Below, one piece after another: positions 50,537 to 58,982 of a stretch of DNA of 64,000 bases (within the stretch, counting starts at the first letter, position 1; every line of letters begins with the position of its first letter). The translations under genes were made by a program, and so were the position numbers. This DNA is from Streptomyces sp. AC550_RSS872 (lineage in GTDB: Bacteria > Actinomycetota > Actinomycetes > Streptomycetales > Streptomycetaceae), in assembly GCF_019049285.1 (NCBI RefSeq), contig NZ_JAGMUL010000120.1:108983-172982 (forward strand), read 5' to 3'. Below the pieces are notes generated by a model that worked only from the letters and a program-made list of their open reading frames with translations, did no database searches and had not been told where the DNA came from.

Positions 50537-52516
50537 TCAGCAGACCGGGAGGCCGGGCACCGGCTCGTCGTTGTTGCCGCCCTGGATGTAGACGTCGCTG
50601 ATGAAGACGCCGGTGTTGCCGCTGTCGTCGTCCGTCTTGGCCCACCAGACGTTGGTCCACTGCCCGGACGTCTCACGACGGCCCAGGTTCTGCTGGCAGT
50701 AGAAGTAGTTGGTGCCCGCTTTGAGGACGCCCACCTCGGTGCCGGACGCGGTGTACGACTTGGCCTGGGTCCAGACCTGGCAGTTGTACTTGCCGCCGCC
50801 GATGGACTGGCAGGCGTCGGGCTGGGGGGTGCTGCCGCCCCCGCCGGTGGTTCCGCCGCCGCCTGTGGTTCCTCCCCCGCCCGTGCCGCCGCCGCTGCCG
50901 GAACCGCCGCCCGTGGTGCCCCCGTCGGTGCCGCCGCCCGAGGTCTTGGTCGGGGACGCCGTGGTGGGCTCGTCGGTGGCGTCGGTCTCCGCCGTGCCAC
51001 CGGGGGACTTGGTCGCGTCGGGGGACTTCTTGTCGTCGTCCGTGTCGGTCAGGCCGGCCTCGCCCGAGGGGCGGGCGTCAGGACTGCCGGTCGCCGGGGC
51101 GGAGGCGCCGGTGGAGGTGGTGGACGACGTGTTCTGCGCCTCGGTCTTGGATTCGCCCTTGTTGTTCACCAGGGCGACGGTGACGCCGGCCGCCGCGAGG
51201 ACGACGGTGACGGCCACGGCGGCGAGCAGGGCACGGCCCTTGCGCCGGGAGGGGGTGCCGGAGGACGTGGCCATCGGGCCGGTGGCGTCCGGGAAGTGCC
51301 GCTGCGGGGGCGGGGCGCCGTACGGCGACGCGGTCGGGTGTCCCGGAGTGCCGTATCCCTCACCCTGACCTGCCTGTCCCGCCGAACCGGGCCGGCCGGG
51401 GGTGCCGAAGCCCTGGACGGGCGGCATGCCCTGTCCGGGAGTCCCGGGTCCCTGAGCCGCCGACGCGCCCGGTGCCGCGGCGCCGAAGCGCGGTGCCCCG
51501 GGCAGGCCGGAAGCGGGTACGCCCTGCTGCCCGACGGGGTTCGCCCCCGCCGCGGGCCCGAAGCCGGGCGGCGCCGAAGGGGCGCTGCGCTCCGTCTCGT
51601 CCGGTACGGGCCCGGCGCCCACCGGACCTCGCAGCGCTGCCGTCGCCGCGTCCGTGCCGCCCGAGTCCGCCACCGCCTGGAGGAGTTCTCGCGCCTCGTC
51701 GGCCTCGGGACGGGACTCGGGCCGCTTGTCCATCAGCCGTTGCAGGACGGGACCGAGGGCTCCGGCGTTGCGGGGCTCTTGCAGGGGCTCGCTGACGATC
51801 GCGGTGAGCGTGGAGAAGGTCGAGGTACGGCGGAAGGGTGCGGAACCCTCCACCGCCGCGTACAGCGTGGCACCGAGCGCCCAGACGTCCGAGGACGGGC
51901 CCGGATCGGCGCCCTGGGCGCGCTCGGGGGCCATGTAGTCCAGGGAGCCGACTAGATGGCCGGTGCGGGTCAGGTGGGTGGCCGAGCCGTCGGCCGGGTC
52001 TTCCATGGTGGCGATGCCGAAGTCGGTCAGGACTACGCGGCCGGAGCGTTCGAGCAGGATGTTGCCCGGCTTGACGTCACGGTGCAGGACGCCGGCCCGG
52101 TGGGCGGCGGCCAGCGCGTCCATGACCTTGGCGCCGATGCCGGCCGCCTCCCGTGCGTCGAGGGTGCCGCGCTCGCGCAGCACCGCCTCCAGGGAGGGGC
52201 CGTCGACCAGCTCCATGACGATCAGGGGGCGGCCGTCGACCTCGGCGACATCGTGCACGGCAACGACGCCGGGATGCTTGACCCGGGCCGCCGCGCGGGC
52301 CTCGCGCTGCATCCGCAGCCGCAAATCGGCGAGTTCGGGACCGTCCGCGTCCGAGTAGGTCCGCAGTTCCTTGACGGCGACCTCACGGCCCAGCACCTCG
52401 TCGACGGCCCGCCAGACCACACCCATGCCGCCGCGTCCGAGCTGCGCCAGCACGCGATAACGCCCGGCCAGCAGCCGACCGGTCTCGTCCGCCTGTCCGT
52501 TCTCCCCCGATGACAC
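50537..52516 (-). CDS. PknB-type receptor Ser/Thr protein kinase
   Basis: 659 residues. Kinase domain at about 18-280 with GRGGMGVVW, the lysine in EVAVKEL, HRDVKPGNI and DFGIATM. A Pro/Gly/Ala linker leads to one transmembrane helix at about 424-449, then a Ser/Thr/Asp stretch, a Gly-Gly-Gly-Thr spacer and a C-terminal extracytoplasmic domain with several cysteines (DACQSIGGGKYNCQVW). The outer part lacks PASTA repeats and is probably an SH3-like or unknown sensor. The start is GTG at 52516. It phosphorylates cytosolic proteins in response to an outside signal. Confidence 0.9.
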   Translation of the reverse strand: MSSGENGQADETGRLLAGRYRVLAQLGRGGMGVVWRAVDEVLGREVAVKELRTYSDADGPELADLRLRMQREARAAARVKHPGVVAVHDVAEVDGRPLIVMELVDGPSLEAVLRERGTLDAREAAGIGAKVMDALAAAHRAGVLHRDVKPGNILLERSGRVVLTDFGIATMEDPADGSATHLTRTGHLVGSLDYMAPERAQGADPGPSSDVWALGATLYAAVEGSAPFRRTSTFSTLTAIVSEPLQEPRNAGALGPVLQRLMDKRPESRPEADEARELLQAVADSGGTDAATAALRGPVGAGPVPDETERSAPSAPPGFGPAAGANPVGQQGVPASGLPGAPRFGAAAPGASAAQGPGTPGQGMPPVQGFGTPGRPGSAGQAGQGEGYGTPGHPTASPYGAPPPQRHFPDATGPMATSSGTPSRRKGRALLAAVAVTVVLAAAGVTVALVNNKGESKTEAQNTSSTTSTGASAPATGSPDARPSGEAGLTDTDDDKKSPDATKSPGGTAETDATDEPTTASPTKTSGGGTDGGTTGGGSGSGGGTGGGGTTGGGGTTGGGGSTPQPDACQSIGGGKYNCQVWTQAKSYTASGTEVGVLKAGTNYFYCQQNLGRRETSGQWTNVWWAKTDDDSGNTGVFISDVYIQGGNNDEPVPGLPVC

Positions 52517-52620
52517 CGCTGCCCCGTTCCTGTGACACCACTGACACGTCGATGCGTGGCGTACAGACTACGGGGCGGGGGTGACAACTCCAGCCGGTGG
52601 TTGCGAAGGTGACAGGTCCG

Positions 52621-53925
52621 CTACTTCGCGGAAGCCGTCAAATCGCCCCTCCTGGGCGCCGCGAAGCCCTCCAGATCGACTCGGGTGAGGCCGGTCAGGC
52701 GGGCGACCTCGCCGATGTCGAGGGCGCCGCAGTCCAGGCCGCGCAGCAGGTAGCCGCTGAGGGCCTTGGCGGTGGCGGGCTCGTCCATGACGTCGCCGCC
52801 GGCCCGGTTGGCGTAGCGGGCGAGGCGGGCAGCGGCCTGCTCAAAACCTTCACGGTAGAAGGCGAAGACGGCCGCGTACCGGGTGGGGATGTGGCCGGGG
52901 TGCATGTCCCAGCCCTGGTAGTAGGCGCGGGCGAGGGCACGGCGGGTGAGGCCGTAGTGCAGTCGCCAGGCGTCGTGGACCTTCTCGGTCGGGCCGACGG
53001 GCAGGACGTTCGTCGAGCCGTCGGAGACGCGTACGCCGGTGCCGGCCGCCGCGACCTGCATGATCGCCTTGGCGTGGTCGGCGGCCGGGTGGTCGCTGGC
53101 CTGGTAGGCGGCGGAGACGCCGAGGCAGGCGCTGTAGTCGAAGGTGCCGTAGTGCAGGCCGGTGGCGCGACCCTCGGCGGCCTGGATCATCCGGGCGACG
53201 GTGGCCGTGCCGTCGGTGGCGAGGATGGACTGGCTGGTCTCGATCTGGATCTCGAACCCGATCCGGCCGGGCTCAAGACCACGTGCCTTCTCGAACTCCT
53301 CCAGGAGCCGCACCATCGCGGTGACCTGCTCGGGATACGTCACCTTGGGCAGGGTGAGGACGAGCCCGTCGGGCAGGCCGCCGGCCTCCATCAGGCCGGT
53401 GAGGAAGATGTCGAGGGTGCGGATGCCCCGGTCGCGTACGGGCGCCTCCATGCACTTCATGCGGATGCCCATGTACGGAGCGGCCGTGCCGTTCTCGTAG
53501 GCCTCGGCGATCAGCCGTGCCGCGCGGGCGGCGGACTCGTCCTCCTCGGCGTCGGGGCGAGGGCCGTAGCCGTCCTCGAAGTCGACGCGCAGGTCCTCGA
53601 TGGGCTCGCGCTCCAGCTTGGCGCGCACCCGCGCGTGGACGGGCTCGGCGAGTTCGTCGGACAGGCCGAGGACCGCGGCGAAGGAGGCGGCGTCCGGGGC
53701 GTGTTCGTCGAGGGAGGCGAGCGCCTGGTCGCCCCAGGAGCGGATGGTGCCGGCGGCGAAGACGTCACCGGGGACGTAGACGGTGTGGACGGGCTGGCGG
53801 CCGCCGGGGTCCCCGGGGTAGCGACGCTCCAGCTCGGCGTCGACCGGCGCGAGGGAGGCGCTGATCTCCTCGCTGACGGCGCCCGCGAGGCTCGTCGCCA
53901 CCTTCTCCTGCTGGCCCTGACCCAT
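52621..53925 (-). CDS. HpcH/HpaI-like lyase (DUF6986 type)
   Basis: 434 residues. DLRVDFEDGYGPR resembles the acidic metal-binding region of HpcH/HpaI and malyl-CoA/citrate lyase barrels, and IGFEIQIETSQSIL holds a conserved glutamate. It matches the family now called DUF6986, whose reaction is not established; C-C lyase chemistry is likely. The ATG follows AGGAGGG. Its upstream region carries palindromes typical of IclR-type control. Confidence 0.72.
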   Translation of the reverse strand: MGQGQQEKVATSLAGAVSEEISASLAPVDAELERRYPGDPGGRQPVHTVYVPGDVFAAGTIRSWGDQALASLDEHAPDAASFAAVLGLSDELAEPVHARVRAKLEREPIEDLRVDFEDGYGPRPDAEEDESAARAARLIAEAYENGTAAPYMGIRMKCMEAPVRDRGIRTLDIFLTGLMEAGGLPDGLVLTLPKVTYPEQVTAMVRLLEEFEKARGLEPGRIGFEIQIETSQSILATDGTATVARMIQAAEGRATGLHYGTFDYSACLGVSAAYQASDHPAADHAKAIMQVAAAGTGVRVSDGSTNVLPVGPTEKVHDAWRLHYGLTRRALARAYYQGWDMHPGHIPTRYAAVFAFYREGFEQAAARLARYANRAGGDVMDEPATAKALSGYLLRGLDCGALDIGEVARLTGLTRVDLEGFAAPRRGDLTASAK

Positions 53926-53941
53926 CCCACACCCTCCTGTT

Positions 53942-53969
53942 TTCCACCATACGGAATCAACAATCCGTA
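53942..53969 (-). promoter_or_regulatory. IclR-type palindrome upstream of the lyase gene
   Basis: TTCCACCATACGGAA (53942-53956) has TTCC/GGAA arms like IclR-family operators; an overlapping TACGGA-N8-TCCGTA (53950-53969) is a second inverted repeat. Both lie 17-44 bp before the lyase ATG. Confidence 0.5.
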
Positions 53970-54135
53970 GAACGAAGTTATCTGGGGATCTTCCGCCTGG
54001 TCAACACCATGTCCACGGAGAGACACTCCGCCATCTCGCCATGTTCACGTCCACCTCAGGGCGCGGTATCACACTTCCATATCCCTACGCACGCCCCGCA
54101 CGACTCGTCCGGCCGTTCCCACCGAAGGAGCCCCT

Positions 54136-55044
54136 GTGCCGAAACACAGCCGAGTCACGCGCCGTCTGGGCCTGAAGGCCGTGCTGGCCGCGGCGGTCAC
54201 CGCGCCCCTCTCCAGTACAGCACTGCCCACGTCGTCCGCCTCGGCGGGCGAACCCGCCCCCCGTGGACAGCTCCGGGCCATGTCCTTCAACCTGCGCTTC
54301 GCGAGCACCGCCGAGCCCAACAGCTGGGCCGTCCGCAGACCGGTCATGCGCGAGCTGCTGCGCCACGAGGCACCGCATGTCATCGGCACCCAGGAAGGCG
54401 TCTTCGCACAGCTGCTGGACCTCGACTCCGACCTCGGTCCGCACTACGACTGGCTGGGCACCGGCCGGCTGCACGGCAGCCGCGACGAGGCCATGGCGGT
54501 CTTCTACGACACCCGGCGTCTGCGCCCGACCGAGTACGACCACTTCTGGCTCTCCGACACCCCGGACGTGATCGGCTCCAACACCTGGGGCGCGGCCTTC
54601 GCCCGCATGGTCACCTGGGTCCGGTTCCGCGATCTGGCCGACGCCGGACGGGAGTTCTACGTCCTCAACACCCACTTCGACCATGTCAGCCAGTACGCGC
54701 GCGAGCGCAGCGCCGCGCTCATCGCCGCGCGGATCGCCGGGTTCGGCCGCTCCCTGCCGGTGGTGGTGACCGGGGACTTCAATGTCGCCGCCCACCGGAA
54801 CACGGTGTACGACACCCTGCTCGGCGCCGGGCTCGTCGACACCTGGGACACCGCACGCGAGCGCAGCGCGCTGTACGCGACCTTCCACGGCTACAAGCCG
54901 CTGACGCCGAACGGCGACCGCATCGACTGGGTCCTGACCACACCCGGGGTCACGGCGCACCGGGCGGCGATCAACACGTTCTCCGACGACGGCCAGTTCC
55001 CGAGCGACCATCTGCCCGTGCAGGCGTTCCTGAGCCTGGGATGA
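54136..55044 (+). CDS. secreted endonuclease/exonuclease/phosphatase family protein
   Basis: 302 residues. An N-terminal signal (TRRLGLKAVLAAAVTAPL, possibly twin-arginine) is followed by the EEP fold: RAMSFNLRFAS, IGTQEGVF (catalytic Glu), VVVTGDFNVAAH (Asp/Asn pair) and SDHLPVQAFL (final Asp-His). The fold hydrolyses phosphodiesters in DNA, RNA, inositol phosphates or sphingomyelin. The GTG at 54136 follows GAAGGAG. Ends before a strong bidirectional terminator. Confidence 0.88.
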   Translation: MPKHSRVTRRLGLKAVLAAAVTAPLSSTALPTSSASAGEPAPRGQLRAMSFNLRFASTAEPNSWAVRRPVMRELLRHEAPHVIGTQEGVFAQLLDLDSDLGPHYDWLGTGRLHGSRDEAMAVFYDTRRLRPTEYDHFWLSDTPDVIGSNTWGAAFARMVTWVRFRDLADAGREFYVLNTHFDHVSQYARERSAALIAARIAGFGRSLPVVVTGDFNVAAHRNTVYDTLLGAGLVDTWDTARERSALYATFHGYKPLTPNGDRIDWVLTTPGVTAHRAAINTFSDDGQFPSDHLPVQAFLSLG

Positions 55045-55046
55045 CA

Positions 55047-55085
55047 CGAGGCCCCCGTGACCGCCGGACGGTCACGGGGGCCTCG
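55047..55085. terminator. strong bidirectional terminator
   Basis: A perfect 17-bp stem CGAGGCCCCCGTGACCG and its complement close a 5-nt loop between the converging endonuclease and etfA genes. Confidence 0.8.
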
Positions 55086-55101
55086 GTGTGCCCGATCGGG
55101 A

Positions 55102-56064
55102 TCAGCCCTTGCGGGTCTTGATCTCCTCGGTCAGCGCCGGGACGACGTCGAAGAGGTCGCCGACCACGCCGTAGTCGACCAGCTCGAAGATCGGGGCCTC
55201 GGCGTCCTTGTTGATCGCCACGATCGTCTTCGAGGTCTGCATGCCCGCGCGGTGCTGGATCGCGCCGGAGATGCCGGAGGCGATGTACAGCTGCGGGGAG
55301 ACGCTCTTACCGGTCTGGCCGACCTGGTTGGTGTGCGGGTACCAGCCCGCGTCCACCGCGGCACGCGAGGCACCCACGGCCGCGCCGAGGGAGTCGGCGA
55401 GGGCCTCGATGATCGCGAAGTTCTCCGCGCCGTTGACACCACGGCCGCCGGAGACCACGATCGCGGCCTCGGTCAGCTCCGGACGGCCGGTCGACTCACG
55501 CGGCGTGCGCGCGGTGACCTTGGTGCCGGTGGCCTGGGCGGAGAAGGTGACGGACAGAGCCTCGACCGCGCCGGCGGCCGGGGCGGCCTCCACGGCGGCC
55601 GAGTTCGGCTTGACCGTGATGACCGGGGTGCCCTTGGAGACACGGGACTTGGTGGTGAAGGACGCGGCGAACACCGACTGGGTGGCCACCGGGCCCTCGT
55701 CGCCGGCCTCCAGGTCGACGGCGTCGGTGATGATGCCGGAGCCGATGCGCAGCGCCAGACGCGCGGCGATCTCCTTGCCCTCGGCGGAGGAGGGGACGAG
55801 GACGGCGGCCGGGGAGACGGCCTCGACGGCGGCCTGGAGGGCGTCGACCTTCGGGACGACCAGGTAGTCGGCGTACTCGGACGCGTCGTGGGTGAGCACC
55901 TTGACCGCGCCGTGCTCGGCGAGCGTGGCGGCGGTGTCGGCGGCGCCGTTGCCCAGCGCGACGGCGACGGGCTCGCCGACGCGGCGGGCCAGGGTCAGCA
56001 GCTCCAGAGTGGGCTTGCGGACGGCACCGTCCACGTGGTCGACGTAGACGAGAACTTCAGCCAT
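55102..56064 (-). CDS. etfA: electron transfer flavoprotein subunit alpha
   Basis: 320 residues. The FAD-binding domain is complete in the C-terminal half: SGGRGVNGAENFAIIEAL, the VGQTGKSVSP segment, SGISGAIQH, and INKDAEAPIFELVDYGVVGD. With EtfB it passes electrons from acyl-CoA dehydrogenases to the quinone pool. It is 75 bp downstream of etfB on the same strand. Confidence 0.96.
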   Translation of the reverse strand: MAEVLVYVDHVDGAVRKPTLELLTLARRVGEPVAVALGNGAADTAATLAEHGAVKVLTHDASEYADYLVVPKVDALQAAVEAVSPAAVLVPSSAEGKEIAARLALRIGSGIITDAVDLEAGDEGPVATQSVFAASFTTKSRVSKGTPVITVKPNSAAVEAAPAAGAVEALSVTFSAQATGTKVTARTPRESTGRPELTEAAIVVSGGRGVNGAENFAIIEALADSLGAAVGASRAAVDAGWYPHTNQVGQTGKSVSPQLYIASGISGAIQHRAGMQTSKTIVAINKDAEAPIFELVDYGVVGDLFDVVPALTEEIKTRKG

Positions 56065-56139
56065 GGGATTGCTCTCCTGCGGAATGCGAAGTCTTGAAGG
56101 GCGGAAGGGGTGTTGAGCCTCGAGCGGGCCGACGGACCC

Positions 56140-56928
56140 TTAGATGAACTTCTGGCTCGCGAGGAACTCGGCGAGCTGCTTGCCGCCCTCGCCCTCGTCC
56201 TTGACGATCGTGCCCGCGGTACGGGCCGGACGCTCGGTCGCGGCGTCCACGACGGTGTACGCACCCTCCAGGCCGACCTCCTCGGCCTCGATGTCGAGGT
56301 CGGACAGGTCCCAGGACTGAACCGGCTTCTTCTTGGCGGCCATGATGCCCTTGAAGGACGGGTAACGCGCCTCGCCCGACTGGTCGGTGACCGACACGAC
56401 GGCCGGCAGGGAGGCCTCGAGCTGCTCGGAGGCGGCGTCGCCGTCCCGGCGCCCCTTGACCGTGCCGTCCTCGACGGAGACCTCGGAGAGCAGGGTGACC
56501 TGCGGGACGCCCAGGCGCTCGGCGAGCAGGGCCGGGACGACACCCATGGTGCCGTCGGTGGAGGCCATGCCGGAGATCACCAGGTCGTAGCCGGCCTTCT
56601 CGATCGCCTTGGCCAGCACCAGCGAGGTGCCCAGCGCGTCGGTGCCGTGCAGGTCGTCGTCCTCGACGTGGACGGCCTTGTCGGCGCCCATGGACAGCGC
56701 CTTGCGCAGCGCGTCCTTGGCGTCCTCGGGGCCCACCGTCAGAACGGTGATCTCCACGTCGTCGTCGGAGTTCTCGGAGATCTGCAACGCCTGCTCGACC
56801 GCGTACTCGTCGAGCTCGGAGAGCAGACCGTCCACGTCGTCCCGGTCGACGGTCAGGTCATCGGCGAAGTGCCGGTCGCCAGTGGCGTCGGGCACGTACT
56901 TCACGGTGACAACGATCCTCAAGCTCAC
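56140..56928 (-). CDS. etfB: electron transfer flavoprotein subunit beta
   Basis: 262 residues. Typical beta-subunit features are RIVVTVKYVPD at the N-terminus, the AMP/FAD half-site region with DLVISGMASTDGTMGVVPAL, and GIMAAKKKPVQSWDLSDLDI near the end. The GTG at 56928 follows AGGAGAG. It is the first gene of etfBA. The window holds no acyl-CoA dehydrogenase or ETF-quinone oxidoreductase. Confidence 0.95.
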   Translation of the reverse strand: MSLRIVVTVKYVPDATGDRHFADDLTVDRDDVDGLLSELDEYAVEQALQISENSDDDVEITVLTVGPEDAKDALRKALSMGADKAVHVEDDDLHGTDALGTSLVLAKAIEKAGYDLVISGMASTDGTMGVVPALLAERLGVPQVTLLSEVSVEDGTVKGRRDGDAASEQLEASLPAVVSVTDQSGEARYPSFKGIMAAKKKPVQSWDLSDLDIEAEEVGLEGAYTVVDAATERPARTAGTIVKDEGEGGKQLAEFLASQKFI

Positions 56929-56960
56929 GCCGGCTCTCCTACTGCGTCGACATTTCTCTG

Positions 56961-56982
56961 CTGCCTACTTGCAGGCAGCATA
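56961..56982 (-). promoter_or_regulatory. etfBA promoter with inverted repeat
   Basis: On the minus strand a TATGCT -10 (56977-56982) is followed at the transcription-start region by CTGCCT-N6-AGGCAG (56961-56978), a perfect inverted repeat that a repressor could occupy. No clear -35. Confidence 0.4.
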
Positions 56983-57170
56983 GGCGCCCCAAGCGGCTGA
57001 TCCCGATCGGGGCGACCTGCGCCCCGAGCGAAATATTACTCGTCAGTACACCCAGTTCGTCCCCGCTAAGCAAGCGCTTTGAACTGTGACCTTCGCAACG
57101 CAGCGTAATCGGAAACCGACGGCTTCGCAGAACAGCGGGCGGCCGGTTCGGTCACATCGGTCCGGTGAGC

Positions 57171-57680
57171 TCAGTCACGCAGCCCGTTGAACCGGCCCTG
57201 GTGGTACAGCAGCGGACGCCCGGGGCCCGTGGAGTCACCCAGCAGGACCTCGGCCAGCACGATGCGGTGATCGCCGGCGGGCACGCGCCCGACGACCCGG
57301 CACGCCATCCACGCGAGTACGCCGTCGAGGACGGGGACACCCCCGGGGCCCTCGTCCCAGACCGTGGGCGGGCCGAAGCGGTCGGCGCCGCTGCGGGCGA
57401 AGGTGGCCGCCAGGTCCTGCTGGTGCTCGCCGAGTATGTGGACGCCGACGTGGTCCGTCGCGGCGATCGCGGGCCAGCTGGAGGCGCCCGTGCCGATGCC
57501 GAAGGAGAGCATCGGGGGCTCTGCGGAGACGGAGCTGAGGGAGGTGGCGGTGAAGCCGACCGGGCCCGTCTCACCGCGGGCGGTGATCACGGCCACTCCG
57601 GCGGCATGGCGCCGGAAGACGGAGCGGAGCAGATCGGGTGAGGCGAGCCGGGGAGCGCCGAGGCCGGACGTGGCCGTCAT
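57171..57680 (-). CDS. flavin reductase family protein
   Basis: 169-residue FMN-binding split barrel. Elements include FRRHAAGVAVITARG, GFTATSLSSVSAEPPMLSFG (flavin phosphate binding), and HILGEHQQDLAATFA. It supplies reduced flavin to a partner monooxygenase or acts on its own. The ATG at 57680 follows AAGGACAAG. A short leader-peptide gene (57725-57805) precedes it, a feature of sulfur-related operons. Confidence 0.88.
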   Translation of the reverse strand: MTATSGLGAPRLASPDLLRSVFRRHAAGVAVITARGETGPVGFTATSLSSVSAEPPMLSFGIGTGASSWPAIAATDHVGVHILGEHQQDLAATFARSGADRFGPPTVWDEGPGGVPVLDGVLAWMACRVVGRVPAGDHRIVLAEVLLGDSTGPGRPLLYHQGRFNGLRD

Positions 57681-57724
57681 GGACTTGTCCTTCTGCGAGG
57701 GGATGCGTGCGGGCCGGTGGCTGT

Positions 57725-57805
57725 TCAACAGCCCGGACAGCGCGCGCTCGCGGTGCGGGCCAGATCGACGTGGGCCCGTCCGAAGAGAAGGAGTTCCTCA
57801 GGCAT
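57725..57805 (-). CDS. cysteine-containing leader peptide
   Basis: 26-codon frame, ATG to TGA, ending 45 bp before the flavin reductase ATG. The peptide carries GRAHVDLARTASARCPGC at its end. This fits the short actinobacterial leader peptides with a VDL..T.SA.C core and terminal cysteines found upstream of sulfur-assimilation and flavin reductase genes, thought to sense cysteine by ribosome stalling. No Shine-Dalgarno is visible, so it may be leaderless. Confidence 0.65.
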   Translation of the reverse strand: MPEELLLFGRAHVDLARTASARCPGC

Positions 57806-57889
57806 CAGGTCAGGCTGACGATAGGTGGTGCGCACAGTCAAGTGTGTTCCGGGATGTGGGAGATGACTCACCCTCGGCATCACAGCCCC

Positions 57890-58303
57890 TCAGACCGCTT
57901 CGCCCAGGGCCGCGATCACGTCCGCCTTGCGCGGCTGCCCGGTGGCCCGCCGTACGACGTTTCCGTCGGCGTCCAGGACCAGCACGGTCGGCGTCTTGAG
58001 GATGTCGAGGCGGCGCACGAGGTCCAGGTTGTCCTCGGCGTCGAGTTCTACGTGGGTCACGCCCGGGACCATGCCGGCCACCTCGCCGAGCACCCGTCGG
58101 GTGGCCCGGCAGGGCGCGCAGAAGGCACTGGAGAACTGCACGAGGGTGGCGCGTGCGCCCAGCTCGCCGCCCAACTCGGCCGCCGCGAGCCGTTTTCCGT
58201 CGTCCCGCCCGCGCACCCGTACTCTCCCGCTCCGCCGCCGATGCAGCACTCCGTAGGCGCTCGCCGCCGCGAGCACCGCCACGCACACCACCAGTCCGGT
58301 CAT
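57890..58303 (-). CDS. membrane-anchored thioredoxin-like protein
   Basis: 137 residues. One N-terminal transmembrane helix (residues 1-20), an arginine-rich linker, then a thioredoxin fold with QFSSAFCAPCRATRR (CxxC), the cis-proline in LDILKTPTVLVLDAD and a normal C-terminal helix. It should carry out disulfide exchange at the membrane. The ATG at 58303 follows AGGAGGG. It is divergent from a DUF4395 membrane protein that also has a CxxC. Confidence 0.85.
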   Translation of the reverse strand: MTGLVVCVAVLAAASAYGVLHRRRSGRVRVRGRDDGKRLAAAELGGELGARATLVQFSSAFCAPCRATRRVLGEVAGMVPGVTHVELDAEDNLDLVRRLDILKTPTVLVLDADGNVVRRATGQPRKADVIAALGEAV

Positions 58304-58379
58304 CACCCTCCTCAACCCTTCACGAGACTGCAAAGATTCCCGACGCCCTGAATCCTTTCCCATGCGGAATGCTTGATTC

Positions 58380-58796
58380 ATGGACATCGATGTGAGGGGG
58401 CCGCGCTTCGGGGCGGCCGTGACGACCGCGGTGCTGGCGGTCGTTCTGGTCACCGGGAGCGCCTGGCTGCTGGCCTGGCAGACGCTGGCGTTCGCGCTGG
58501 GCGCGGCGGGCGGGGTGAGCCGTTCGCCGTACGGCTGGGTGTTCCGTACGGTCGTACGGCCCCGGATCGGGCCGCCTACCGAGTTCGAGGCGCCGCAACC
58601 GCCTCGGTTCGCCCAGGCGGTGGGCCTGGTCTTCGCGGGCCTCGGGCTGGCCGGCTACACGCTCGGCCCTCACTGGCTGGGGCTCGCCGCCACCGGGGCA
58701 GCCCTCGCGGCCGCCTTCCTGAACGCCGTCTTCGGATACTGCCTGGGGTGCGAGATGTACCTGCTCGTGCGGCGGATGACGGTGCGCGCCGGGTAA
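58380..58796 (+). CDS. DUF4395 membrane protein
   Basis: 138 residues, about four transmembrane helices. The DUF4395 features are DVRGPRFGAAV at the start and the C-terminal FGYCLGCEMYLLVRR, a CxxC at a helix end. The family often neighbours thioredoxin or TlpA genes. The ATG at 58380 lies just after AATGCT, a possible -10, so it may be leaderless. Confidence 0.83.
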   Translation: MDIDVRGPRFGAAVTTAVLAVVLVTGSAWLLAWQTLAFALGAAGGVSRSPYGWVFRTVVRPRIGPPTEFEAPQPPRFAQAVGLVFAGLGLAGYTLGPHWLGLAATGAALAAAFLNAVFGYCLGCEMYLLVRRMTVRAG

Positions 58797-58911
58797 AGGG
58801 GGCACAAAAGACCGAGGTGGATCACGGGGCGACGTGACGAGGATCTCGCGCTTCCCCGGCACTTGGGCTTGGCCCTCGGCCGTTCTTGGGGCACGATCTG
58901 CGACATGCCGT

Positions 58912-58933
58912 AAACCTACGGCTGCGTAACTTT
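58912..58933 (+). promoter_or_regulatory. TACG-N4-CGTA palindrome upstream of the acyltransferase
   Basis: AAACCTACGGCTGCGTAACTT has TACG/CGTA arms with flanking AAA/TTT symmetry, the form of TetR-type lipid-gene operators. It sits about 50 bp before the acyltransferase ATG. Confidence 0.45.
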
Positions 58934-58982
58934 TCACTGGGAGCTCCCTTCCCAGGCAGAGAAGGAAGGGTCCACCCCGTCC

